NCBI GenBank assembly: GCA_028289545.1
Contig: JANQPG010000092.1
Location: 20,443-84,442 of the forward strand
Direction: 5' to 3'
Source: Woeseiaceae bacterium
Lineage (GTDB): Bacteria > Pseudomonadota > Gammaproteobacteria > Steroidobacterales > Woeseiaceae
DNA: 64,000 bases
In this document: positions 24,939-33,209 of the stretch, piece by piece
Layout: every line of letters begins with the position of its first letter
How positions within the stretch are numbered: the stretch's first letter is position 1
Made by a program: the position numbers and the translations under genes
The notes under the pieces: model-generated
Database searches by the model: none
What the model was told of the DNA's origin: nothing
The model's input: only the letters and a program-made list of their open reading frames with translations

Positions 24939-25584
24939 TAAGGGAGTCGGACATTAGCCCCATTTGCCGTGCCTCGAAAATGGCTTCAGCTCGTGACGAC
25001 ACCGCGAGTTTCGTATAGATACGCTTCGTAAACGTGCCTACCGTGTTGATGCTTACCCCCATCAATTCCGCCGTCTCCCGATAACTCAAACCTTTGGTCG
25101 CGAGTTGGAGAACCTCCAGCTCCCTGTCGGACAACGGGTGGACTTCCTGGCGATGGGGTACCAGTTGCCGGAACCGACGGATCAGATGGACCGCGATGCT
25201 GGGCGAGATCGGAGACTGTCCACGCAAAAGGCAATCGACAGCGTCCAGGATTGTGTCTTCCTCGTCGTCTTTCAGCAGATAGCCTTGAGCGCCTGCACCA
25301 ATTGCGTTGACCACACGCTCCTCGTCTCCGAATATCGAGATGACCAGTATCGGTAACGCGGGATTGCGCAGAGTCTGCTCGGAAATCAGATCAATGCCAC
25401 TTCCATCCGGCAGCTGAAGGTCGACCAGAAGAATATCCGGCTGTTCCTTTTTGAGCGCACGCCGCGCGCTCGATAGCGATCCGACAGCCCCGGTAACGTC
25501 GTGACGTTCACTGCGGCTAATCTTGTCGATGAGCATGGCGCGGGTCGACGCGTCATCTTCGACAACGAATACGGATACCGTCAA
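24913..25584 (-). CDS. NarL/LuxR-type response regulator
   Basis: 223 residues. The receiver domain (1-120) has acidic residues VVEDD at 8-11 and phospho-acceptor D55 in DILLVDLQLPDGSG. The C-terminal GerE/LuxR helix-turn-helix (about 150-215) reads LSDRELEVLQLATKGLSYRETAELMGVSINTVGTF. It is the first gene of the operon and overlaps the kinase gene by 26 bases, so the two form a cognate pair. The divergent thioesterase-RND-porin operon, 231 bases away from its start, is the nearest candidate target. Confidence 0.93.
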   Translation of the reverse strand: MTVSVFVVEDDASTRAMLIDKISRSERHDVTGAVGSLSSARRALKKEQPDILLVDLQLPDGSGIDLISEQTLRNPALPILVISIFGDEERVVNAIGAGAQGYLLKDDEEDTILDAVDCLLRGQSPISPSIAVHLIRRFRQLVPHRQEVHPLSDRELEVLQLATKGLSYRETAELMGVSINTVGTFTKRIYTKLAVSSRAEAIFEARQMGLMSDSLSEQQRNGT

Positions 25585-25815
25585 AAGCTTACCTCCGCGG
25601 TACTCATACCAAACGTTTGTTGTGCGCAGAGCGAACTCGTACTAACACCGCTACACCCTAGCACGTCCGAAAACGCAAATTGGATGTGGTGCAGCCGACA
25701 TTGTCATCAATCCCGGTGACGTTTCGGTACGAGTCGCATGCCACTATTCAGTTTGGTGTGCGGGCATTTCATCTTGCTCGCAAAGGGGTCAGATCAACGG
25801 TGAGTGTACTCGAAT

Positions 25816-26373
25816 ATGAACCTGTATTTCAGAGTCCTGATTGCCTTCCTGAAGAACTTTTTGCGGCCAAAGATGGGCTACCGCGAGGCGCTGGTCAGCA
25901 CCCATCGGGTGTGGCTTACCGACATCGATTTGTTTGGCCACATGAACAACGGCAGGTATCTGCAGATCATGGACGTTTCCCGCTCTGCCTGGATGCTGCG
26001 TACGGGCGTTGCAAGAGCAATGCTGGCGAATCGCTGGTCGGCGGTTATCGGTGGCGCTGTTGTGCGTTTCCGAAGAACTTTACGACCGCTTCAGATTTAT
26101 CGCCTGGAAACCCGCTTGCTGTCGTGGGACGAAAGGTGGTGGTTTCTCCAGCATCGCTTTGTCGATCGTGAGGGTCGCCCAATTGCCATGGCCATCGCTC
26201 GGTGCGCGCTGCGCGATAGCAATGGCTGGGTTAACACGAAGATGGTACTGGGTGCCGTCAGTCCGGACGCAATACCGCCTGTCCCGCCGGAGTTTGCCGA
26301 GCATTGGCTCGCGTCTGAAAACGCAATGTGGCAAATGGGCTGCGGCTCCAAGCCCGGCGGGGTCGACGCGTGA
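25816..26373 (+). CDS. Hotdog-fold acyl-CoA thioesterase, THEM6/4HBT-like
   Basis: 185 residues from ATG 25816; a GTG at 25804 adds four residues and neither has a strong Shine-Dalgarno sequence. The hotdog signature TDIDLFGHMNNGRYL, followed by DVSRSAWM, matches thioesterases of the THEM6/4-hydroxybenzoyl-CoA type, where the Asp/Asn segment contributes to catalysis. An N-terminal amphipathic, partly hydrophobic stretch could associate with the membrane. Its stop overlaps the GTG start of the RND-fusion gene (GTGA). It probably releases fatty or aromatic acids from CoA and may feed the lipid-type transporter downstream. Confidence 0.83.
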   Translation: MNLYFRVLIAFLKNFLRPKMGYREALVSTHRVWLTDIDLFGHMNNGRYLQIMDVSRSAWMLRTGVARAMLANRWSAVIGGAVVRFRRTLRPLQIYRLETRLLSWDERWWFLQHRFVDREGRPIAMAIARCALRDSNGWVNTKMVLGAVSPDAIPPVPPEFAEHWLASENAMWQMGCGSKPGGVDA

Positions 26374-29300
26374 GCGGCTCGAATGCCGGCAGCTCGGTGT
26401 TCTGGCGGCTTACCGAACACCCCATCTGGGTGGTTTCGACAAGTCTGCTGGTCATTGCCTGGGCGGCAGCCGGGCTCAGTCGGCTGGAGAAAGATACCTC
26501 GGTACGAGCGTTCATACCCACGGATCATCCTTCGGTTGTTACTGAGCAATCGATCGAGGAGATTTTCGGAATCGGCGACGCATTCGCGGTGGCCCTCGAA
26601 TTTCACAATGGGAAAACGGTATTCGACGGGGAAGCGCTGGCTCTTGTCGAAGAGCTGACCACGGCGCTCGGCGAGATTGACAACGTCAACAGGGACCGCA
26701 TTGCGTCAATAGGGACCGAGTCGTCGATATCCGGGTCCGACGAGGGCGTGGATGTCGTTCCCTACGTTGAAGACCCCGTCGCCGATACCGACACTGTGTT
26801 GACGCGAGAGCGCTGGCTCGAGATGCCGCCTCATCAGAGTACGCTGGTTTCCCTCGATGAATCGAGCGCACTGATCATATTCGAGGTAGAGGATGCGAGC
26901 CGGGCTGCGGAGACCTATGCCGAAGTTCTCCGCGTTGCGCATTCGATCAGTTATCCGGATGTAACGCTGGACGTCGCGGGTCCGGCCGCCGTCAGCGCCT
27001 ATTTGAGCCAGCGGATCGACCGTGATGCGAAACTGCTGCAACCGGCCGTATTCCTCGTCGTTTTACTCTTCGTCTACCTTGCCTTCCGTCGGGCGGGCGC
27101 GACACTTTGCGCATTCGTCATCGTTGCGGGTACAACGATCGGTGCAATGGGCATCATGTCGTGGCAAGGAGTGGCGTACTACGCCATTACAAACGCGTTG
27201 CCCGTGATCCTGGTGTCGGTCGCCGTGGCCGACGCTGTGCACGTCATGTCGCACTATTATCAGTTACGTGCGGCCGACCCGACTCTGCCTGTACGAAGCG
27301 CCGTCGTTGCTTCCATGGAGGCGACGGCACGGCCCATCTTCTTCACGTCAGCGACTACGATAGCCGGTTTTTGCGGCATCGGGCTCGCATCCATCATGCC
27401 GCCGATCAGCTATTTCTCCTGGTACGCCGCCCTGGGCGTCGCCATGGCGTGGGCTTTTTCGATGGTGACTCTGCCGAACGCCATGATGTTGCTGAATCTC
27501 CAGCCAAGTCGGGCTTTTGACTCGTGGAGGACGTCGAAGCCGGGCGCAATTGGCCGATCGCTGCTGGCCGCCAGCAGATTCGGGGTGCGTCATCCCGTTG
27601 TGGTGCTCGGCGCTTTTCTAATGCTGGCCGTTGTCGCCCTGGGGCAGGCCACCTCGCTGCGCTTCGACCGTTCTCAAGTCGAGAACTTCGACCCCGACGA
27701 ACCCATTCGCGCGGCGGATGAGTTCATCAACTCCAAGTTTGCCGGAACGTCGTTTCTCGACGTCTTGGTCGAGAGCAGCGATCCGGAAGGCTTGTTGACG
27801 ACCGAGGCGATGGGGCAGATCGTCGATTTGCAGGACTTCATGGAGCAGCAGGAGGATGTTGTGCTGACCGTGTCGATTGCAGACTATCTGTCGTTGCTGC
27901 ATGCGGCTATTGAGAATACGGCGGCTATCGCGCCCCGTGAGCTGCCTGACAGCAGCGATGCTATCAAGCAGTATATGTTCGTCTATGAAGCGTCGGGCGA
28001 TCCGACAGACTTCGAGGAGGAAATCGACGCTAGCGGCTCGAAGGCGCTGGTCCGCGGCATGCTGAACACCCTGCATTTCTCGGAGTCCCGAAAAGCGGTC
28101 GAAGCCATTCAGCAACACATTGACGACACGTTTGCAGACTCCGCTCTGCGCGTCACGCTGGGTGGCGACGTCAATACGACCTATCACTGGATGACGAGGC
28201 TGGAGTCGTCGCATTTCAAGGGTGTCGGCCTGTCCCTGAGCCTGGTCCTTATCCTGTCCGTTGCCGTTTTCCGCTCGATTCCCTTAGGCGTGCTCGCCGT
28301 TGTTCCGGTTACCCTTACCGTGCTGCTGATTTACGCGGTAATGGCGAGCCTGGGCATCTACCTGGAACCGGCAACGAGTATGTTTGCCGCTATTTCTGTC
28401 GGCCTGGGTGTCGACTTCGCAATACATCTCATTGAGCGTCTGCAGCGCGCCCGCTCCACTGAACCGACGTTGGAGCGGGCCCTCGAATTGGCCATCCCGC
28501 TGATCGGGCGCGCCTGCTTCTTCAATATTCTGGCACTTGGGCTCGGGTTCTCGGTCCTGATGTTGAGTGGCCTTCCGATGCTGCAGCGCTTTGGCGGTAT
28601 GGTGGCGCTCGCTGCGTTCGCGAGTTTCGCGGCGGCGCTGCTCATCATCCCGTCCTGGTTCTCGCTTTCGGAACGAATGGCGAAGCCCGTGCCGGGCAAG
28701 CGTCGCGCGGCGACAACCGCCCTGGCGTTGATTGCCATTGCGGCTCTTACGGCCGGTCCGGAGTTGACCCACGCCGAGGAGGCCACCGCAGACTGGGTGG
28801 CGCAGCAGGTTGCGAACAGGGCCGAGGCGACGGCAACGCGACGAGTGATCGAGATGACGTTGACGAACCGCCGGGGCAAGGTGAGGCAGCGACAAGCATT
28901 GGTGTTGAAACTGATTGAACCTCCGGGGGAGCGGTCTACCCGCATTACGTTTCTGGAGCCGAGAGCGATCAGAAACACCAGTTTCTTGAGCCACGATCGT
29001 GGCGGGCAGAGCGAGAGCCGATGGTTGTATCTTCCAGCCACAAAACGCATCCGGCGCATTCCGTCATCGGATCGAGGGGACCACTTCCTGGGTACCGACT
29101 TCAGTTACGAGGATATTCAAAGCGATCTGAAATTCGACCTGGACGACTACGACTTTGCGCTGGGCGCCACGGCTGATGAGGGCGCCTACATGCTGCTCGG
29201 AGAGCCAAGAAGCGAGGCAATCGCAAAAGAACTGGGTTTCGATCGATTTGCGGCAACGATAGATGCCGTCAGCTTTCTGCCGAGCCGTATTGAGTTTTTC

Positions 29301-29522
29301 GAAAGCGAGGACGTTCCCTTCAAGGTTGTCGAAGTGCGCAAGCAGGAGTTGATCGACGGATACTGGACCGCAACGGAGATCTTCGCTGATCATCGGCGGA
29401 ACAGGCACAGCACACTCTTCGAGTACAGCAAAGTGATGTACCTTGAAGAACTGGACGCCCAATATTTCGATCCTGCCTATCTCGAGCGCGCGCTGCCGGC
29501 GACGCTGCTGGTCTCACAGTAA
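26370..29522 (+). CDS. RND/MMPL transporter fused to an outer-membrane lipoprotein-sorting (LolA-like) domain
   Basis: 1050 residues from GTG 26370, which overlaps the thioesterase stop. Residues 1 to ~765 are an RND/MMPL exporter: a first membrane helix (~15-33), a periplasmic loop, a membrane block of about five helices (~215-385), an anchor, a second loop and a second block (~605-770) with GLGVDFAIHLIERL. A hydrophobic stretch preceded by KRR and ending in THAEEA follows, looking like a signal peptide embedded in the chain. Then comes a ~245-residue LolA-like domain (RWLYLPATKRIRRIP, HFLGTDFSYEDI). These two proteins are normally separate neighbouring genes. An in-frame ATG at 28677 could give a separate LolA-like product. 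The system probably moves lipids or lipoproteins across the periplasm. Confidence 0.88.
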   Translation: MSGSNAGSSVFWRLTEHPIWVVSTSLLVIAWAAAGLSRLEKDTSVRAFIPTDHPSVVTEQSIEEIFGIGDAFAVALEFHNGKTVFDGEALALVEELTTALGEIDNVNRDRIASIGTESSISGSDEGVDVVPYVEDPVADTDTVLTRERWLEMPPHQSTLVSLDESSALIIFEVEDASRAAETYAEVLRVAHSISYPDVTLDVAGPAAVSAYLSQRIDRDAKLLQPAVFLVVLLFVYLAFRRAGATLCAFVIVAGTTIGAMGIMSWQGVAYYAITNALPVILVSVAVADAVHVMSHYYQLRAADPTLPVRSAVVASMEATARPIFFTSATTIAGFCGIGLASIMPPISYFSWYAALGVAMAWAFSMVTLPNAMMLLNLQPSRAFDSWRTSKPGAIGRSLLAASRFGVRHPVVVLGAFLMLAVVALGQATSLRFDRSQVENFDPDEPIRAADEFINSKFAGTSFLDVLVESSDPEGLLTTEAMGQIVDLQDFMEQQEDVVLTVSIADYLSLLHAAIENTAAIAPRELPDSSDAIKQYMFVYEASGDPTDFEEEIDASGSKALVRGMLNTLHFSESRKAVEAIQQHIDDTFADSALRVTLGGDVNTTYHWMTRLESSHFKGVGLSLSLVLILSVAVFRSIPLGVLAVVPVTLTVLLIYAVMASLGIYLEPATSMFAAISVGLGVDFAIHLIERLQRARSTEPTLERALELAIPLIGRACFFNILALGLGFSVLMLSGLPMLQRFGGMVALAAFASFAAALLIIPSWFSLSERMAKPVPGKRRAATTALALIAIAALTAGPELTHAEEATADWVAQQVANRAEATATRRVIEMTLTNRRGKVRQRQALVLKLIEPPGERSTRITFLEPRAIRNTSFLSHDRGGQSESRWLYLPATKRIRRIPSSDRGDHFLGTDFSYEDIQSDLKFDLDDYDFALGATADEGAYMLLGEPRSEAIAKELGFDRFAATIDAVSFLPSRIEFFESEDVPFKVVEVRKQELIDGYWTATEIFADHRRNRHSTLFEYSKVMYLEELDAQYFDPAYLERALPATLLVSQ

Positions 29523-29527
29523 CCGAG

Positions 29528-30841
29528 ATGACCCGGTTGAAGCTGATGGTCCTTTGCGGCGGCTTGGCTACATCATTTGCCGAAGCGGCCGTTCTGGAGA
29601 GCTACGATCTCAACGCGAAGCTTGCGTATGCAATCAGCACGGAAGGGCGCGAGCAGGTGCAGCAGGCGGTAACCGTGGAAGCCGAAGCTACTGTAAGAGC
29701 TTCCAAGACCCTGCTGTTGCAACTCGGCGCGCGGTTCTCGTTCGACGCGGCGGACGTGTTGCGACCGAATCGTGACGACGAACGGATCTTTGCACACGCG
29801 AACCGGTTTAACCGCCGCCCGGCCGTTGGCGATAGTGGAGAGATTGAGTTTCGCGAACTCTTTCTGGAATGGCAGCAAGGCGAGAGCCGGATCAGAGCGG
29901 GAAGACAGCAGCTGATGTGGAGCAGCCTTGACGGTGTATCCCTGTTTGCCGTTAACCCGAGTGATTTTCATGAGTTCGTTCTGAACGACGAAACGGAACG
30001 TCAGCAGCCGCAGTGGGGGCTGTACTTCGATTTCCCGGTAGGCAGTTGGAGGCTTGAGAGTGCAGCGCTGCTGGACAGCTCCGTGCATGACATACCGGAC
30101 CCGGGCGCATGGTTTGAATTCACGGCGCCGCAGTTTCGTTTCGGTGCGCCTCTCGAGCAGCCAACACGCGCCGTCGATATCGAAACACAGCTGCCCGATA
30201 CGATCAAAGATGCGACTTATGCGTTGCGAGCCTCCAGAGCCTTGGGGAATACACGTATCGTCTTTGCGGGATTGATCGGGAACGAGTACGAGGCAGTCGG
30301 CGACCTCGAGCAAGGCGCTGCCGCACCGGTCCTGACCCGGACTTTCCCGCGGCGACGGCTGGCCAAGATCGGTCTGGAAACCGGTGCAGGTTCGGTTGTG
30401 TTTCGCGGCGAGCTTGTCGGCCAATTCGACAAAGTGTTGAACACAAGGGACCGTGGCGATCTTGCGGTGACCGAAGTGGATGTATTGGCGCTGGGCGTCG
30501 GTACCGATCTGAACCTGCCACACGATCTGTTCATGAACCTGCAGCTTCTCCTGGAACGCGTTCGCGATGCGCCAGAAGCGTTGGTCAAACCGGAGCGAAA
30601 CGACTTGTTGACGGTTACGCTGCAAAGACCGTTCTTGTACAACACCCTGGTTCTGAAGTGGCGGTGGTTTCGCGATCTGGAACGGGGTGATTCACTGAGC
30701 CAGGCGAGCTTGAACTATTCGCCTTCGGATACGATGACCGTCGAGCTATTGGGCGCCTGGTTCTCTGGCTCGCCAAGAGGGCGATTTGGGCAGTTTGACC
30801 GACAGGACCTGATCCGCCTGACCTTGCGATACAGTTTCTAG
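29528..30841 (+). CDS. Outer-membrane beta-barrel protein (alginate-export/DUF1302-like)
   Basis: 437 residues with a signal peptide ending near SFAEA. The remainder is alternating hydrophobic/polar strands (LESYDLNAKLAYAIS, TLLLQLGARFSFD, EFRELFLEWQQGESRIRAGRQQLMWSSLDG) and it ends RLTLRYSF, with the terminal Phe of outer-membrane barrels. The RAGRQQLMWSSLDG segment is characteristic of the alginate-export/DUF1302 porin group, whose members are often next to MMPL plus LolA-like genes. It lies five bases after the RND-LolA stop, giving a potential envelope-spanning export route with thioesterase input. Confidence 0.82.
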   Translation: MTRLKLMVLCGGLATSFAEAAVLESYDLNAKLAYAISTEGREQVQQAVTVEAEATVRASKTLLLQLGARFSFDAADVLRPNRDDERIFAHANRFNRRPAVGDSGEIEFRELFLEWQQGESRIRAGRQQLMWSSLDGVSLFAVNPSDFHEFVLNDETERQQPQWGLYFDFPVGSWRLESAALLDSSVHDIPDPGAWFEFTAPQFRFGAPLEQPTRAVDIETQLPDTIKDATYALRASRALGNTRIVFAGLIGNEYEAVGDLEQGAAAPVLTRTFPRRRLAKIGLETGAGSVVFRGELVGQFDKVLNTRDRGDLAVTEVDVLALGVGTDLNLPHDLFMNLQLLLERVRDAPEALVKPERNDLLTVTLQRPFLYNTLVLKWRWFRDLERGDSLSQASLNYSPSDTMTVELLGAWFSGSPRGRFGQFDRQDLIRLTLRYSF

Positions 30842-30895
30842 CGCAAGGGCGGCGTGCACGCCTCCAGGTAACGTCGCTCTTGACGACTCGCGCTC

Positions 30896-31591
30896 CTAGG
30901 GGTTGTCTGCCGGCCTCGCGTCGTCCAGCGCCTGCTCGAAGGTCGCGACCGTTCGAGGAATAAACGGCCGGTACACGTATCGGAGCAACCGGCCGGGCAG
31001 CCAGCGGCCGCGCTCCTCCCGGGCCACACGTGCCCGCGGGTGGTCGAGAAACGCGCGTATACCTCGCTTGATTTCGGGCAACTGCGAAAAGATCTCGATG
31101 CGCTTCAGGTGCTTCAGGTTTTTATAGCCATAGTGTTGAGGTGCGATGAGCCGTGCCGGCGCCCCGTGTCGCACGTCGAGCCGTTCGCCGTCGAGTTGGG
31201 TGGCAATGAGCACGTCGTCGTTCAGCACATCCACAAGAGGCAGTGACGTTGCATAACCGTCCTGCGCGCGAAAAACAACGCCGCTGCGCTCGTCGGTCGA
31301 GAGGCCGGTTGTTTGTACGTAGGTTTCGAATACGTCGCGGAATCGGATGCCGGTCCATCGATTGCCCACATGGCTCCAGGTCGTCACGCAGTGGAAATCG
31401 CGTTCCATCGTCACGGGATCGAGGGCGCTGTCCTCACAGTCGAGTGACATGAGGTCGGCTCCGTCTACCTGGATCGAAACAATTGCGCGGGTCGTCTCGG
31501 ATGGGAATCGGTCGGCGTACTGCGGCAGTCCGAATCTCGGAAAGTCTTCACGGACTCTTTGTCCAGGAGGCAGTGCCATGTGCGTTCTCAC
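30896..31591 (-). CDS. Sulfite-oxidase-fold molybdopterin-dependent oxidoreductase
   Basis: 231 residues from a GTG at 31591 (ATG at 31579 also possible). The molybdenum-ligating cysteine is in RDFHCVTTWS near residue 68, and the later HGAPARLIAPQHYGYKNLKHLKRIE segment matches the cofactor-binding part of YedY/sulfite-oxidase-type proteins. There is no Tat or Sec signal, unlike MsrP/YedY, so the protein should be cytoplasmic or the start lies elsewhere. It is convergent with the beta-barrel gene. The substrate is unknown. Confidence 0.85.
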   Translation of the reverse strand: MRTHMALPPGQRVREDFPRFGLPQYADRFPSETTRAIVSIQVDGADLMSLDCEDSALDPVTMERDFHCVTTWSHVGNRWTGIRFRDVFETYVQTTGLSTDERSGVVFRAQDGYATSLPLVDVLNDDVLIATQLDGERLDVRHGAPARLIAPQHYGYKNLKHLKRIEIFSQLPEIKRGIRAFLDHPRARVAREERGRWLPGRLLRYVYRPFIPRTVATFEQALDDARPADNP

Positions 31592-31699
31592 TCACCCGGG
31601 TGTTGGTGGCTGCGGGCCTATTGTATTGCGGCGTTCTCAGGCTGGTCCATAGCTTCGATGCCGTTTCCCGATCATGGCGGGAGGAGGGCAGCCCCGCTT

Positions 31700-32194
31700 C
31701 TACGCGACGCTGCCGATGCGTGTGGCCAGATACTCTTCGAGACGCGCAAACGTGCCGTTCCAGCCCTCGCCAACACCCAGCCGGCCGGCCTTTTTCACGA
31801 TGCGTTCGTGGACCAGGCGCACAAACGTACCGTCGGAGGTCGCTGCAAACGTGACCGTGACCTGTGACGGTGCGGTTTTTTCGACGTGGCCGTCGTCGAA
31901 GCGGCGTTCGTGAATCCAGCTGAACACGAGCCGGCTGTCGGTGACCACCTCCAGGTACTGGCCCTCCAGCACGTCTCGCTGCCCGTTGTTGTCGCCGTAG
32001 TCGAGGCGCCAGCGGCCGCCGACGCGAGCGTCGACTCTGGCGGTGTAGAGGCCGTTGCCGCCGGGACCGAACCAGGCCTTCATTTCTTTCCCGTCGGTCC
32101 ACGCGCGGAAGACGCGTTCGGGTGATGCATTGAAATGACCCTCGACGACGACGGGCTCGTCGCCCAACGGCGATTTCAGAAACGGCAGGCTCAT
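31700..32194 (-). CDS. SRPBCC/AHSA1-like ligand-binding protein
   Basis: 164 residues. The START/Bet v 1-like fold is recognised from FNASPERVFRAWTDGKEMKAWFGPGG, VGGRWRLDYGD, GQYLEVVTDSRLVFSWIHE and the C-terminal helix HERIVKKAGRLGVGEGWNGTFARLEEYLA. These proteins bind hydrophobic ligands in a deep cavity. The gene overlaps the ArsR regulator by four bases on the same strand; ArsR plus AHSA1-like protein is a very common bacterial pair. Its specific ligand is not known. Confidence 0.88.
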   Translation of the reverse strand: MSLPFLKSPLGDEPVVVEGHFNASPERVFRAWTDGKEMKAWFGPGGNGLYTARVDARVGGRWRLDYGDNNGQRDVLEGQYLEVVTDSRLVFSWIHERRFDDGHVEKTAPSQVTVTFAATSDGTFVRLVHERIVKKAGRLGVGEGWNGTFARLEEYLATRIGSVA

Positions 32195-32505
32195 GGGTTT
32201 TGCTCCAGGTGCTGTGCGAGGGCGTCGAACTGGTCGGTCCAGAAGCGCTCGTAAGTCTCAAACCACGTTGCCGCGTCTTTTAGTGGCGCCGCAACAAGCC
32301 GGCAGTATCGTGTCCGGCCCCGTTTGTCGACCGCCACCAGTCCTGCATCCGAGAGTACGCGCACGTGCTTCGATACCGCAGTCTGTGACATATCGAAAGG
32401 CTCCGCCACCTCGGAGAGTGGCGCCTCACCGCGCGTAAGACGTGCGAGTATTGCGCGCCGGGTGCTGTCGCTCACGGCGGTAAACACCTGATCGAGCTGA
32501 TCCAT
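32191..32505 (-). CDS. ArsR-family transcriptional repressor
   Basis: 104 residues, a plain winged helix: FTAVSDSTRRAILARLTRGEAPLSEVAEPFDMSQTAVSKHVRVLSDAGLVAVDKRGRTRYCRL. No metal-binding cysteine cluster of the ArsR/SmtB type is seen (no CVC), so it is likely of the group that travels with SRPBCC proteins and may respond to an organic ligand. It is divergent from the glutathione transferase gene, with 95 bases between starts holding two inverted repeats (32520-32577). It probably represses both itself and the transferase. Confidence 0.9.
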   Translation of the reverse strand: MDQLDQVFTAVSDSTRRAILARLTRGEAPLSEVAEPFDMSQTAVSKHVRVLSDAGLVAVDKRGRTRYCRLVAAPLKDAATWFETYERFWTDQFDALAQHLEQNP

Positions 32506-32519
32506 GCGGCTTCCTTAAT

Positions 32520-32577
32520 TAGTCAACTTAGTGGTTGACTATAGCGGTCACTGCTGTAAAGTCAACCATAAGGTTGA
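32520..32577. promoter_or_regulatory. Two ArsR-type operators with embedded promoter
   Basis: TAGTCAAC (32520-32527) and GTTGACTA (32534-32541) form a perfect eight-base inverted repeat around a six-base centre. TCAACC (32562-32567) and GGTTGA (32572-32577) form a second one around four bases. TTGACT (32535-32540) and TAAAGT (32557-32562, spacing 16) make a plausible rightward promoter, so a dimer on either site would block the transferase gene. AAGGAAGGAGG at 32582-32592 is its ribosome-binding site. Confidence 0.65.
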
Positions 32578-32600
32578 GTGTAAGGAAGGAGGCAGCAACC

Positions 32601-33209
32601 GTGAAACTCTATACAGCGCCGTCACCGAGCGGCCTGCGCGTCAGCGCTTTTATCGCTGAGAAGGGCATCGAGATACCGACCGAAACGCTCGACATTCAGG
32701 TAGGGGAGACCCGAACGGACGAGTTCCTGCAAAAAAATTCTCTTGGTGAGATTCCCGTTCTCGAACTCGACGACGGCACACTGCTGACCGAAACACTGGC
32801 CATCTGCCGTTACCTCGAGGCGCTATACCCGGAAGATCCGTTAATGGGCACGGATCCGCTGACGACAGCAAAGGTCGACATGTGGTCACGGCGCATGGAA
32901 CAGCAAGTCATGGGTCCTATTGCGCAGGTGGCGCAGCATACGTTTACATTCTTTGCCGACAAACTGGAGCAGCTGCCGGCGTACGCGGAAACGCAGAAAC
33001 GGCTGCAGGACAAACGCTGGGGTTGGCTGGATGCGGAACTCGCGGACGGTCGCCGCTACGTGTGCGACGACGTGTTCTCAGTGGCGGACATTACCGGCAT
33101 GGCCGTGCTCATGATTTGTCAGTTTGCGGAGATGCCGGTTCCGGAGCGGTTCGGTAACGTGAAGCGGTGGGAGACTGCAATGTATGAGCGGTCGTCGTGG
33201 GCCGGTTAG
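32601..33209 (+). CDS. Glutathione S-transferase
   Basis: 202 residues from the GTG at 32601, chosen for the AAGGAAGGAGG just upstream; a longer frame begins before the promoter. The thioredoxin-like N-terminal domain starts VKLYTAPSPSGLRVSAFIAEKGIE, with the glutathione-contacting motif GEIPVLELDDGTLLTET (about residues 49-65). The C-terminal helical domain includes YVCDDVFSVADITGMAVL. The likely catalytic Ser is in the SPSG loop. It detoxifies electrophiles by conjugation. It is probably controlled by the divergent ArsR. Its 3' end overlaps the AraC gene's 3' end by four bases. Confidence 0.92.
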   Translation: MKLYTAPSPSGLRVSAFIAEKGIEIPTETLDIQVGETRTDEFLQKNSLGEIPVLELDDGTLLTETLAICRYLEALYPEDPLMGTDPLTTAKVDMWSRRMEQQVMGPIAQVAQHTFTFFADKLEQLPAYAETQKRLQDKRWGWLDAELADGRRYVCDDVFSVADITGMAVLMICQFAEMPVPERFGNVKRWETAMYERSSWAG

